Shown here piece by piece: positions 1 through 8,222 of a stretch of DNA of 64,000 nucleotides. Location of the stretch: positions 1 through 64,000 of the forward strand of contig DATGZN010000066.1 in the NCBI GenBank assembly GCA_035297145.1, read 5' to 3'. The position numbers were made by a program, and so were the translations under genes. Source of the stretch: QHXW01 sp035297145. GTDB taxonomy: Bacteria > Acidobacteriota > Terriglobia > Bryobacterales > Bryobacteraceae. The notes beneath the pieces were generated by a model. That model ran no database searches. It saw only the letters and a program-made list of their open reading frames with translations, and was not told the DNA's origin. Each line of letters opens with the position of its first letter. Position 1 is the first letter of the stretch.

Positions 1-1
1 G

Positions 2-325
2 CATCCGTTAGAGTTCCGCCAGATGGCGGTGGAACGGATGAAGCGCTGCGAGAACATCGTGGCACTGGCGGAGGAGTTGGGGGTCTCTCGACGGTTGCTG
101 TATGGCTGGCGCGATCAACTGGATCCAATCGAGGATAGACCAGAGCCACCGGAGAGTCCGCGCGAATCCACGCTCCGCAAGGAGAACCACCAACTAAAAC
201 GGGTGTTGGCGGAGAAGACTCTGGAGGTGGATTTTTTCAAGGGTGCCTTGCAAAAAATCGAGGCTCGACGCCAGAAGAGCGACGACTCTGGCGCGAGGGC
301 GTCTACGACCAGATCCGGGGAGTGA
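2..325 (+). CDS. IS3-family transposase OrfA, N-terminus cut by window edge
   Basis: This is the DNA-binding subunit of the IS3 transposase. The frame is open to the left edge, and codons before the first ATG at 23 still read like OrfA (HPLEFRQMAVERMK), so the real start lies outside the window. A helix-turn-helix (LAEELGVSRRLLYGWR) is followed by a leucine-heptad stretch (LRKENHQLKRVLAEKTLE), the usual OrfA multimerisation zipper. The stop TGA at 323-325 overlaps the GTG of orfB by two bases. A run of six A at 252-257 is positioned for a -1 shift into the orfB frame. Confidence 0.85.
   Translation, partial: HPLEFRQMAVERMKRCENIVALAEELGVSRRLLYGWRDQLDPIEDRPEPPESPRESTLRKENHQLKRVLAEKTLEVDFFKGALQKIEARRQKSDDSGARASTTRSGE
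250..258 (+). other. candidate -1 programmed frameshift site of the IS3 element
   Basis: The A6 run (252-257) lies in the orfA frame as CAA-AAA-ATC. The -1 frame from here to the orfB GTG at 322 contains no stop and reads as sensible protein (EERRLWREGVYDQIRGV), which joins OrfA directly to OrfB. IS3 elements are known to make their OrfAB transposase by -1 slippage on A-rich heptamers. That this run is the slip site is inferred. Confidence 0.5.
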
Positions 326-1380
326 TGTCGATGCAAGGCAGCTTGAGTATCGAGCGGATGTGTTACCTGGGGCAGGTTAGCTGCGCGGGATTCTACCGGT
401 CTCTGGCCGAGCAGATGCCGGTGGAAGAGGAAATGGAGGTGCGTTCGGCGATCCAGCGGATCGCTGTCGAACACCGGCGGCGCTACGGGTATCGAAGAAT
501 CACGGCGGAACTGCGTCGGTGCGGGATGCTAGTGAACCACAAGCGCGTGGCGCGGATCATGCGTGAGGACAACTTGCTGGCGGTGCAGCCGCGGGCCTTC
601 GTGGTGACGACGGACTCCCATCACCAGTTGGAGGTCTACCTCAACCTGGCGAGCCGAATGAAACTAACGGGCATCAACCAGCTTTGGGTGGCCGACATCA
701 CTTACATTCGGCTGCATCGCGAGTTCGTCTACCTAGCCGTGATTCTCGATTCCTTTTCCCGCAAGGTGGTTGGCTGGGAGCTGGATCGAACGCTGGCCAC
801 CCGGCTGCCGTTGGCAGCGCTAGAGTGCGCGATTGCGGAGCGAAAGCCGCCGCCCGGTCTGGTGCACCACTCGGACCGCGGTGTGCAGTATGCGTCTGAA
901 GATTACGTGACGATCCTGCGGAAGCACCAAATGATTCCGAGCATGAGCCGGCCAGCGAACCCTTACGACAATGCCAGTTGTGAGAGCTTCATGAAAACGC
1001 TCAAGCGAGAGGAAATCCACGCCCACGAGTATCGCGATCTCGATGACCTGCGCACTCACATCCAGGCGTTCATCGAGCAATACTACAATCGTCTCCGGTT
1101 GCATTCGGCCTTGGGCTACCAGCCACCGGAGGAGTTCGAGCAAGCGGCAAGTTCCGCAACAGCTTCGCAAGGAGCGACCCTGAGTTTTTTCAGGCATGCG
1201 GAGATCTTTCGATCCGATGTGGGTTTCTTGATTGACGGGGGACCGACCGAAGCCGGTTCCCCGGACCATCGTCTCGATGAGTCTCCGGCCGGCTATTCCT
1301 TGGCGGGTTGGTCTCCACCAGAGCCCGCCTCCGCTTCACCAGCCGAGGCTATTTTGAAGGAGAAGAGGCCGTTTGAGTAG
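322..1380 (+). CDS. IS3-family transposase OrfB (integrase catalytic core)
   Basis: This is the DDE transposase domain of an IS3 element, which cuts and joins the element ends. An HTH_21-like region (about 45-85, with RRYGYRRITAELRR) precedes the rve core. The catalytic residues are visible: D125 (WVADITYI), D185 (HHSDRGVQY) and E221 (NASCESFMK). The spacing between the second D and E is 35 residues, as in IS3. After the usual end (YQPPEEFE, about residue 270) there is an extra Pro/Ala/Ser-rich tail of about 80 residues that IS3 OrfB proteins normally lack. The GTG start overlaps the orfA stop. The product is probably made mainly as an OrfAB fusion. Confidence 0.9.
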   Translation: MMSMQGSLSIERMCYLGQVSCAGFYRSLAEQMPVEEEMEVRSAIQRIAVEHRRRYGYRRITAELRRCGMLVNHKRVARIMREDNLLAVQPRAFVVTTDSHHQLEVYLNLASRMKLTGINQLWVADITYIRLHREFVYLAVILDSFSRKVVGWELDRTLATRLPLAALECAIAERKPPPGLVHHSDRGVQYASEDYVTILRKHQMIPSMSRPANPYDNASCESFMKTLKREEIHAHEYRDLDDLRTHIQAFIEQYYNRLRLHSALGYQPPEEFEQAASSATASQGATLSFFRHAEIFRSDVGFLIDGGPTEAGSPDHRLDESPAGYSLAGWSPPEPASASPAEAILKEKRPFE

Positions 1381-1672
1381 CAAAATTCATTAAATGGCAG
1401 GTGTGTCAATCGCGGATTGTCTCAGCGGAGGGGTTCAGTCCACAAAACTGTATCAGAACTGTATCAAAACTCCTTTCTGGGCAGGCGCTGTATCAGAACG
1501 GCTTCCCAATTCGTTTGCCTCACGGTTCAGCTGCTGCAGCGCTTCCCGTTTCCTCTGCAGCTTCATCTGCGAATACTTCTTGAACACCGCAGAATCACCC
1601 AAGCCGTATTTCCGGCAGGCTCCACGCCTCGCCCTCTCTTTTGCATCGGTTTCGAGATTGCCGGGAAGCTTA
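1381..1672. other. intergenic stretch with three TGTATCAGAAC repeats and a possible gene remnant
   Basis: No intact gene is seen. CTGTATCA(G/A)AAC occurs at 1448-1459, 1459-1470 and 1488-1499. On the minus strand an uninterrupted frame runs to a stop at 1453-1455. It encodes a hydrophilic, Lys/Arg/Gln-rich peptide (AVFKKYSQMKLQRKREALQQ...), which starts inside the 3' end of the ABC permease in another frame and has no start codon or ribosome site. It may be the tail of a gene displaced by the insertion, or chance. Confidence 0.3.
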
Positions 1673-2509
1673 CTAATAGTTCTTTCGTGAGAACGCGATC
1701 AAGCTTGCGCTAAAGATCACGATGCCGAAAACGGCGGAACTCCACACCGGCATCCAGCTCATGATGGGGTTGCCGAGGACCAGCTCGCGCGTGATACGGC
1801 CGAGATCGAAGACCTTCGGCAGGACGTAGTAAAGGGTGCGCACGATGTTGCGCGAAGTCTCCGAGCTGAGCAACCGCTCCAGGAGCGGTTTCTGCGCGAG
1901 AATCGGGCTCACCAGGATGAGGCCGAAGGTCACCATGGTGGCGATGGCCGCGCTCTCCCAGAGAACACCGATCAACACCACCACCGTCAGAAGAATCGCG
2001 AAAACGAAAACGGTGAATGCGCTCGACCAGAGAAATCCATACGTCCAGATGCCGGTTTTCAGGCCGAGAATCAGCCAGACCGCCAGCACGAGATAACAAA
2101 CGTTGGCCGCGATGACGAGCAGGTTGCCGATGTACCGGCCGATCAGGATGTGGTAGCGCTCGATGGGTTTGGAGAGCAGCAACTCAATGCGGCCAGGTTC
2201 GAAAACCGAGGGAATCAAGCCGGCCGAAGCGAAGATGGCAAGAAACATCCCGGCCGTGAAAAGGAACGCGGCGATGGCGGCATGCACCTGGCGCAGCAAT
2301 TTGTGCACATCTTCGGCGCGGCTGGTGTTGCCGAACAGCGACATGGTGGCGACGGCGCCCTGGACCACATCGATCCTGAGGATGAAGAGGAGAAACAGGA
2401 TCAACAGAGTGGAGCAGGCGAGGAACCCCCAGAAGATTTTGCGCGAGAAGGCTTCGCGGAAGGTGTCGCTCACCAGAGCAACGGTAACGCTCCAAGATCT
2501 ACTGCTCAT
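1673..2509 (-). CDS. ABC-2-type transporter permease
   Basis: This is the membrane half of an ABC exporter, 278 aa. The N-terminal VALVSDTFREAFSRKIFW is the cytosolic lead-in typical of ABC-2 permeases, and about six hydrophobic segments follow. The ATPase gene upstream ends inside its start: the two overlap by 11 bp (2499-2509), which implies translational coupling. The substrate cannot be told from sequence. Related pairs in other bacteria are annotated as NatAB-like or gliding-type exporters. The gene ends 7 bp inside the ORF-poor region bordering the IS3 copy, but its C-terminus (SRKNY) looks complete. Confidence 0.85.
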   Translation of the reverse strand: MSSRSWSVTVALVSDTFREAFSRKIFWGFLACSTLLILFLLFILRIDVVQGAVATMSLFGNTSRAEDVHKLLRQVHAAIAAFLFTAGMFLAIFASAGLIPSVFEPGRIELLLSKPIERYHILIGRYIGNLLVIAANVCYLVLAVWLILGLKTGIWTYGFLWSSAFTVFVFAILLTVVVLIGVLWESAAIATMVTFGLILVSPILAQKPLLERLLSSETSRNIVRTLYYVLPKVFDLGRITRELVLGNPIMSWMPVWSSAVFGIVIFSASLIAFSRKNY

Positions 2510-3419
2510 GAATCACCTTCACAAAGACCTCTTCGAGCGTGCTCGAGGCGCGGGCGACGGTTTCGATTTCGCAATGCGCGGAGCGCAGAAGATCGACCGC
2601 CTGGTTGGCTTCGTCGCGGCTGGCGAAAACAAACTCGAGGTTGCCGTCGCGTTGGGCGAACGTACGGGCCCGGGCACGTAACGCGTCCTGGAGCTGCTCG
2701 GGCACGCCGGCGGCCTCCACGCGGTAGCCGCTACCGGCCGTGAGATCCTTGACTTTGCCTTCAAGCGCCACGCGGCCGCGATGGATGATGGCCACATCGT
2801 GGCAGAACAGCTCCACTTCCGAGAGCAGGTGCGAGTTGAGGAAAATGGTGACGCCTTGCTGTTCGAGGGCGTGCAGAAGCTCGCGAATTTGAATGCGGCC
2901 GATGGGGTCGACGCCGTCGGTGGGCTCGTCGAGAATCAGCAGCGATGGCGAGTGCATGAGGGCTTGCGCCAGGCCCACGCGCTGCAGCATGCCTTTGGAA
3001 TATTTTCCGAGGCGCACGTTGCCCCAATCGGCGAGGCCAACGATGGCGAGCAGCTCCGGAATGCGCTTGATACGTGTGGATGAATCCATGCCCGAAAGAG
3101 CGCCGTAAAAATCGAGCATGCTTCGGCCGGTCATGTAAGTGGGAAAGCGGTGGTTCTCGGGTAGGTATCCGATGGGGCGGCGCGCTTCCGCATCACGCGC
3201 ATCACGGCCGAAGATCGTAGCGCGTCCCGCGGTTGGGTGTGCGCAGGAGAGCAGCATCTTAACAAACGTGGTTTTGCCCGCACCGTTGGGGCCGAGCAAT
3301 CCGAAGGTAGCGCCTTGCTCGATGCGCAGCGAGATGCCGTCCACCGCGCGCACTTCCCTGCCCGACCAGCGATTACGGAAGATTTTGATGAGGCCGTCAG
3401 TCTCGATGGCAAAAGGCAT
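2499..3419 (-). CDS. ABC transporter ATP-binding protein
   Basis: This is the ATPase that powers the adjacent permease, 306 aa. Walker A (GPNGAGKT, about residues 43-50), the ABC signature (YSKGMLQR) and Walker B (LLILDEPTDGVDP) are all present, followed by an H-loop (NSHLLSEVE). The C-terminal extension of about 80 residues matches the DUF4162-type domain of ABC-2 ATPases. An upstream GTG at 3446 would add nine residues. The ATG at 3419 was chosen because MPFAIETDGLIK is where homology to this family starts. It is the first gene of a two-gene operon. Confidence 0.9.
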   Translation of the reverse strand: MPFAIETDGLIKIFRNRWSGREVRAVDGISLRIEQGATFGLLGPNGAGKTTFVKMLLSCAHPTAGRATIFGRDARDAEARRPIGYLPENHRFPTYMTGRSMLDFYGALSGMDSSTRIKRIPELLAIVGLADWGNVRLGKYSKGMLQRVGLAQALMHSPSLLILDEPTDGVDPIGRIQIRELLHALEQQGVTIFLNSHLLSEVELFCHDVAIIHRGRVALEGKVKDLTAGSGYRVEAAGVPEQLQDALRARARTFAQRDGNLEFVFASRDEANQAVDLLRSAHCEIETVARASSTLEEVFVKVIHEQ

Positions 3420-3478
3420 GGATACTTTTATTAGACCGAATTTCACCGCATAGGCGCAGAGACGGAGAGAATTAAGAG

Positions 3479-4594
3479 ATGAAAGTCATGGGCGTGATGG
3501 TGTTGACGCTGTTCTGTGCGGTTCATTTGGGTGGCTCGCCGCACTCCCGACTCGATTCCATTTTCGCGCCGCTGGTCGAAGCGAGATCGCCGGGAATTGC
3601 GATTCTGGTGCGGAAGAATGGCCGGACCGTTTTCGACCGCGGTTACGGCGTTCGCGATCTGCGAACGTTCCGTAAAATCGATTCCCGGACAGATTTTCGG
3701 CTGGCCTCGTGTACCAAGCAGTTCACGGCGATGGCGACGATGCTGCTGGTGCATGATGGCAAGCTTAGGTATGACACGCCACTGACTGATATACTTCGCG
3801 ATTTTCCCGTATATGGGCGGGCAATCACGGTCCGCCACTTATTGACTCACACGTCAGGGCTGCCGGATTACGAAGATCTTATGACAGACACTTGGACGCC
3901 CACTCATCAGATTCAGGATGAAGAAGTGCTGAGTCTGCTCGAACAGGCCAAGCCGAAGTTTGCGCCCGGAACAAGCTGGGCATACAGCAACTCCGGATAT
4001 GTTTTGCTGGGGTTGATCGTTGCGCGAATCTCCAGAGTTCCATTCCCGCAATTCCTGCACGATCGCATCTTTCAACCACTGCATATGACCGGCTCGCTGG
4101 CTAACGTGAAAGGGAAGAACAGGGTGCCCAATCGCGCGTTCGGGCACACCAAAGAAAAGGGCAGTTTCATTGAGTCGGACCAAAGCGCGACATCGGCGAC
4201 TCTGGGCGATGGAGGTATCTACTCGAATCTCGACGATCTCGCGAAGTGGGATGCGGCCCTGGAGAACCACTCATTACTGAGTCAAGAGGAGATGAGAGCG
4301 GCATTGCAGCCAGTAACACTGGCAGACGGGTCCGAACCGCACTGGCCGGAAACTCCCGGCGACGATAATCTGAATCCGGGCAAACCGGTTGCATACGGGT
4401 TCGGATGGTTTCTCGATCCTTACAATTCCCACGCGCGGATGTGGCACTTCGGCAGCACGATGGGATTTCGCACGGCGGTCGAGCGATTCACCCGGGAGAA
4501 GTTGACGATCATCATTTTGTGTAGCCGCACGGATATTGATCCGGGCAGGCTGGCGCTTCAGGTGGCGGACCTGGTAATGAGGGCAGGGCCGTGA
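3479..4594 (+). CDS. secreted serine hydrolase, beta-lactamase/PBP4* family
   Basis: A penicillin-binding/esterase-type serine hydrolase of 371 aa with a hydrophobic signal (MKVMGVMVLTLFCAVHLGG), so probably periplasmic. The three family motifs are visible: S77-x-x-K80 (SCTK), Y169-S-N171 and a late H-x-G (WHFGSTMGF). This set defines the class C beta-lactamase/DD-peptidase/esterase fold (Pfam Beta-lactamase). True antibiotic hydrolysis is not implied, since most such soil-bacterial paralogues are esterases or D-aminopeptidases. Its last 37 bp overlap the convergent ADP-ribosylglycohydrolase gene. Confidence 0.88.
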   Translation: MKVMGVMVLTLFCAVHLGGSPHSRLDSIFAPLVEARSPGIAILVRKNGRTVFDRGYGVRDLRTFRKIDSRTDFRLASCTKQFTAMATMLLVHDGKLRYDTPLTDILRDFPVYGRAITVRHLLTHTSGLPDYEDLMTDTWTPTHQIQDEEVLSLLEQAKPKFAPGTSWAYSNSGYVLLGLIVARISRVPFPQFLHDRIFQPLHMTGSLANVKGKNRVPNRAFGHTKEKGSFIESDQSATSATLGDGGIYSNLDDLAKWDAALENHSLLSQEEMRAALQPVTLADGSEPHWPETPGDDNLNPGKPVAYGFGWFLDPYNSHARMWHFGSTMGFRTAVERFTREKLTIIILCSRTDIDPGRLALQVADLVMRAGP

Positions 4595-5499
4595 TTGTCG
4601 ACGAATTCGGCGAACGCGTCGGCAATCGAAAAGAGTTCGTCGCTGCCGTCAATATCAGCGACAAGCTCATGCGGGACGCCATTGGAACCGGCAACAGTTC
4701 CAGCGAGCTGCCCAGCAATCGAGGCAATAGTATCGATATCTCCGCCGAGACTGATTGTCCGAGCAAGTACAGCCTGAAGCGGCTCCGACGTGATCGACTG
4801 TGCACAATGCAGCGCAAGTGGAACACTATCTACGACGTGTCCGGTTGCACCGAAACGGCCTGCGATTTCCGAGGCTGGCAAGTTCAGCAAGAGCAGTTCC
4901 TCAATGCGATCACGAACGGCCGAGTCCGGCAGGCCTTCGACGGCGGCGTGCAAGAATGTCCGGTCTTGTGACCACGTGCCCATTATCACCGAGCGGATCG
5001 CGAGCACAACTGCCAGGGCGCCGACGTACGCCTCGTCGTTGTGGTGAGTAATCCGGCAGACATCGCGGATCAGGACGCGATGCTGCGAATCGAACGGGTC
5101 GAGAAGAAACGCTACCGGCGCTATTCGCATGGAAGCGCCGTTTCCTGCTGTGAACTCGCCCCGCGCTCCAGCCAGGGCCCAATGTGTTCCAGCGGCGAGG
5201 TCTCGCAACGCCTTTAAGGTGCTTGAGCCCACGCCACGAATGCGTCCGGCTTGAAACCAGCGCGATAAGTGCGAGGCAACGTTCTCAGGCTCAACACATC
5301 CACTCTCAATGATCGCCTCACAAGCTGCTAGTGTGAGCTGCGTGTCATCAGACAGGAGCGGCCCGGCAGGAAGCTCAAACCGCAGGGGCCCGGCTCTGCC
5401 TTCGGATGGACCGCCCCATGCGTCTCCTAGCGCACCGCCCAGCAAGCACCCAAGCACGCGGCTCTTCAACGTGACCGGCGGCGCCATACGATGCGACAC
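4558..5499 (-). CDS. ADP-ribosylglycohydrolase family protein (DraG-like)
   Basis: A predicted dinuclear Mg-dependent hydrolase that removes ADP-ribose from proteins or small molecules, 313 aa and cytosolic. The family metal-binding motifs are present: GALGDAWGGPSEG near residue 22, S50-D-D-T53, GNGASMRIAPVAF, ITHHNDEAYVGA and the late GGDIDTIASIAG, which supplies the second Asp pair. The length is normal for the family. The 3' end overlaps the convergent serine hydrolase by 37 bp. No ADP-ribosyltransferase or nitrogenase gene is near, so the substrate is unknown. Confidence 0.88.
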   Translation of the reverse strand: MSHRMAPPVTLKSRVLGCLLGGALGDAWGGPSEGRAGPLRFELPAGPLLSDDTQLTLAACEAIIESGCVEPENVASHLSRWFQAGRIRGVGSSTLKALRDLAAGTHWALAGARGEFTAGNGASMRIAPVAFLLDPFDSQHRVLIRDVCRITHHNDEAYVGALAVVLAIRSVIMGTWSQDRTFLHAAVEGLPDSAVRDRIEELLLLNLPASEIAGRFGATGHVVDSVPLALHCAQSITSEPLQAVLARTISLGGDIDTIASIAGQLAGTVAGSNGVPHELVADIDGSDELFSIADAFAEFVDNHGPALITRSAT

Positions 5500-5509
5500 T
5501 TCTCTGTTC

Positions 5510-6625
5510 TTACCGGCATTTCACTCCGGCATTCTGCGCGAAAAGCCATTGTGCCTCGTCCCAAATCTGCCGGACGAGATCCCCGGCCGGAACGGGCTTA
5601 GCCATCGCCGCGGACTGGCCGGCCCAAACCTGCATGCGATGGAAATCGCCGGTGGTGGCGCCGGCCTGCCGCATGGCGGCGGTGAGACCTCTTTGCACGG
5701 GGTAGGGAGCGGGTGGAGGAGCGTCTGGCGATGCAGCCGCTTTCACATAGTCGGTGCCGATGGCGCGGCCGAGACGTCCGGTGAAGGCGCGTGTGAGAGT
5801 GGTACCTTCGGGTGCGAGGCCTTGGAGAGCGTTGGCCCAGGCCGGATGCGTTTGGGCCTCTGGACAGCGCAGAAACACCGTCCCGAGCATGGCTCCGCTC
5901 GCGCCTAGCGTCAACGCCGCAGCTACACCGCGCCCATCGGCTATTCCGCCGGCGGCGATGATAGGCAGATCGATGTGATCGGCCAGGTGCGGCACTAGAG
6001 AAAACAGACCCACACACTGCCGCTCGGCAGTTGCCGGATCAAACGAGCCGCGATGCCCACCGGCTTCATATCCCTGCGCGATGATCGCATCCGCACCGGC
6101 GTCCCGCGCGATCTTTGCCTCGGCTAGAGTGGTGGCGGTCGCGAACCAGGCGATTCCGCGCTGTTTCAGGCGGCGCACGAAGGCAGCCGGGAAGACGTCC
6201 ATGATGGACGAGACCGCGGTGGGGGCCGTCTCCAGAAACGCCTCGCATTGCGCGTCGAAATCGGGAGGGACAGCATCGCCGGCCGAGGACGGTACGGACG
6301 GGCCCCACGCTTCCAGAAACTGTCTGACTCGGGACTCGACATCGGGATCTCGGCGTGGTTTCGGATCGGGAATCCAGACATTCAACTGAAAAGGGCCGCC
6401 GCTCGTGGCGCGGAACTCGCGTACCCAAGCGCGGATGCCCTCTGCGGGTGTGAGAAGCGCACCCATCGCGCCCATCCCGCCAGCGTTGGCCACCGCGACA
6501 GAGAGGTTGGCCGGGCACCCGCCCGCCATCGGAGCAAGCAGAATGGGAAGCTTGAGGCCGTACTTTGCGCAGAACGCCTCGGCACGGTCCAGGGGGCGCG
6601 GGATCGTGGCGGTGTCACTGGCCAT
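5510..6625 (-). CDS. nitronate monooxygenase / 2-nitropropane dioxygenase family
   Basis: An FMN-dependent TIM-barrel enzyme of 371 aa that in characterised members oxidises alkyl nitronates. Flavin-site features are visible: PILLAPMAGG at the N-terminus, AGADAIIAQGYEAGGHRGSF with the family catalytic His, IIAAGGIADGRG and LGASGAMLGTVFLRCPE. An in-frame ATG seven codons upstream is possible, but MASDTATIP is the more likely start. It lies 10 bp downstream of the ADP-ribosylglycohydrolase start on the same strand and could be transcribed with it. Confidence 0.87.
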   Translation of the reverse strand: MASDTATIPRPLDRAEAFCAKYGLKLPILLAPMAGGCPANLSVAVANAGGMGAMGALLTPAEGIRAWVREFRATSGGPFQLNVWIPDPKPRRDPDVESRVRQFLEAWGPSVPSSAGDAVPPDFDAQCEAFLETAPTAVSSIMDVFPAAFVRRLKQRGIAWFATATTLAEAKIARDAGADAIIAQGYEAGGHRGSFDPATAERQCVGLFSLVPHLADHIDLPIIAAGGIADGRGVAAALTLGASGAMLGTVFLRCPEAQTHPAWANALQGLAPEGTTLTRAFTGRLGRAIGTDYVKAAASPDAPPPAPYPVQRGLTAAMRQAGATTGDFHRMQVWAGQSAAMAKPVPAGDLVRQIWDEAQWLFAQNAGVKCR

Positions 6626-6696
6626 GCACCCAATATAATGCGCCACGCCTGGACAGTTCGCGAAGGGATCGGATACACTCTATCGCGGACTTCTCC

Positions 6697-7134
6697 ATGA
6701 ATGAGGCTGATGTTCATTCTTTCCTGGCGAAATGTAAGCTTGGAGTGCTTGGCACGACCGGTCCACGCGGCGCGCCGCAAGCGGCGCTAATAGGAATCGC
6801 CGTCACGGAAAAGCTTGAGATCGTCTTCGATACGGTCAAAAGTTCTCGCAAGTATCCGAACCTCATCGCCCGGCACGCGTGCTCCTTCGTTATCGGCGGC
6901 TGGGGTGCAGGCGAGCAGACTGTCCAATATGAAGGCGAAGCCGAAGAGCTGAAATCACCGGAGTTGGAACGGTACCAGGAAATATATTTCAAAGCGTACC
7001 TGGACGGTCCCGCGCGCATGAGTTGGCCCGGGATTGTCTACTTCGTCGTGCGGCCCACGTGGATCCGCTATAGCGATTTCGACCAAAATCCCCCACTCAT
7101 ACGCGAGTTCACGTTCCCAGGCGCGAATCGTTGA
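6697..7134 (+). CDS. pyridoxamine 5'-phosphate oxidase-related FMN-binding protein
   Basis: A 145-aa split-barrel flavin-binding protein of the PNPOx-like superfamily. The opening FLAKCKLGVLGTTGPRGAPQ and the core LEIVFDTVKSSRKYPNL match the family pattern, in which the second strand and the K-S/T-S-R-K loop bind FMN or F420. Codons upstream of 6697 in this frame read as Arg/Pro-rich shadow sequence, so the ATG at 6697 (MNEADVHSF) is taken as the start. The gene ends 3 bp before the amidohydrolase ATG, suggesting co-transcription. The true substrate is unknown. Confidence 0.82.
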   Translation: MNEADVHSFLAKCKLGVLGTTGPRGAPQAALIGIAVTEKLEIVFDTVKSSRKYPNLIARHACSFVIGGWGAGEQTVQYEGEAEELKSPELERYQEIYFKAYLDGPARMSWPGIVYFVVRPTWIRYSDFDQNPPLIREFTFPGANR

Positions 7135-7137
7135 CCT

Positions 7138-7992
7138 ATGCGCATCGACGCCCACCAGCACTTCTGGGACATTCACCGTCTCCAGTATCCGTGGATGCCC
7201 AAGGGCGATTCACCCTTGCGCCACAATTTCCTGCCGCACGATCTGGGGCCGATCCTCAAGCGCAACCGGTTTGATGGGTCGGTGGTGGTGCAGGCGAATG
7301 TGGTGATCGAGGAAACCCGCTGGCTGCTCGAATTGGCCAAGCAGCACCAGTTCATCCTCGGTGTAGTGGGCTGGGTAGATCTGACGGATGCGCGCGTGGG
7401 CGCGACGCTCGATGAGCTGCAGCAGCATCCAAAGTTCAAGGGCGTGCGGCACCTGGTGCATGATGAGCCGGATCCGGCTTGGTTGATCCGCGATGACGTG
7501 CTGCGTGGCCTCGGAGAACTCGCCCTCCGTGGAATTCCGTTCGACCTGCTGTTGCGGCCGCAGCATTTGCCGCTGGTTCCACGCGTCGCGGAGCGCATTC
7601 CAGAGCTGCGCATGGTGATCGATCACATCGCGAAACCACCGATTGCGGCGCAGCGTTTGGACGGATGGGCCGAAGACATGGAAGCGGCTTCGAAGATGCC
7701 GCACATGTTTTGCAAGCTTTCCGGGATGATCACCGAGGACGATCCAAGCGGCTGGAAAGCGGAGCACCTGCGCCCCTACGTGCAGCATGTGTTTTCGCAG
7801 TTCGGTCCGGACAGGCTGATGTTTGGCAGTGACTGGCCAGTGTGCACGCTTGCCGGGACATGGAAAGAAGTGCTGGCGGCGTTCACGCAGTCGGTTGGGC
7901 CGCAGCCTATGGAAGTGCGCGATAAATTGCTGGGAGGAACGGCAGCGAGGTTTTACGCGTTAGACGGAGGCGACGGTATTAGCGGCGCGTGA
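7138..7992 (+). CDS. amidohydrolase-family (TIM-barrel) hydrolase, lactonase-like
   Basis: A metal-dependent hydrolase of the Amidohydrolase_2 family, 284 aa. The N-terminal metal motif is DAHQHFW (H6, H8) and the C-terminal barrel signature is MFGSDWPVC, which carries the conserved Asp. This arrangement is usual in sugar lactonases (L-fuconolactonase, L-rhamnonolactonase) and 2-pyrone-dicarboxylate-type hydrolases. The substrate is not resolved. It sits 3 bp after the FMN-binding gene, and its stop TGA is overlapped by the GTG of the following antitoxin gene. Confidence 0.87.
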   Translation: MRIDAHQHFWDIHRLQYPWMPKGDSPLRHNFLPHDLGPILKRNRFDGSVVVQANVVIEETRWLLELAKQHQFILGVVGWVDLTDARVGATLDELQQHPKFKGVRHLVHDEPDPAWLIRDDVLRGLGELALRGIPFDLLLRPQHLPLVPRVAERIPELRMVIDHIAKPPIAAQRLDGWAEDMEAASKMPHMFCKLSGMITEDDPSGWKAEHLRPYVQHVFSQFGPDRLMFGSDWPVCTLAGTWKEVLAAFTQSVGPQPMEVRDKLLGGTAARFYALDGGDGISGA

Positions 7993-8222
7993 AACGGGAT
8001 AAAATCAAGACAGTGGCCGCGGACGAAATCCAATACGTCTCTGACGAGAACGGCACCCCCATCAGTGTCATTGTGCCGATCGACCTTTGGCGACAAATCG
8101 AATCCGAAAGAGAAACCGCCTATCTTCTCAAGAGTGAGACCATGAAGCGGCGACTAGCGGAAGCGAAGAGTCGCAAAGGGGGAATTTCCATCGAGGAAGC
8201 CCATGAGAGGCTTGGAATTTGA
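7989..8222 (+). CDS. Phd/YefM-type antitoxin
   Basis: The 77-aa antitoxin partner of the following YoeB-like toxin. The N-terminal EIQYVSDENGTPISVIVPIDLWRQ resembles the Phd/YefM beta-hairpin and the acidic/basic C-terminal helix (SIEEAHERLGI) is the usual toxin-binding arm. It begins with GTG inside the stop of the upstream amidohydrolase and overlaps the toxin start by 20 bp. Such modules normally autorepress through the antitoxin N-terminus. Confidence 0.8.
   Translation: MKRDKIKTVAADEIQYVSDENGTPISVIVPIDLWRQIESERETAYLLKSETMKRRLAEAKSRKGGISIEEAHERLGI

Larger units (their letters stand above)
1..1437 (+). mobile_element. IS3-family insertion sequence, left end outside window
   Basis: The two overlapping transposase frames have the OrfA/OrfB arrangement of IS3 elements, with a DDE catalytic domain in OrfB. 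The left terminal repeat is not in the window. The right end is placed only provisionally at the ...AGGGGTTCA sequence near 1429-1437, because many IS3 inverted repeats start TGAAC/TGACC on the opposite strand. It could not be checked against a left repeat. OrfA and OrfB are intact in what is visible, so the copy may be active. Confidence 0.75.

Noticed and set aside
1448..1499. Three CTGTATCA(G/A)AAC copies as a CRISPR-like or iteron array
   Set aside because: Only three 12-mers, two of them abutting and the third 18 bp away, with no uniform spacers and no replication or Cas gene nearby.
3479..4594. Calling the serine hydrolase an antibiotic-resistance beta-lactamase
   Set aside because: The motifs define the fold, not the activity. 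No regulator or mobile context supports resistance.
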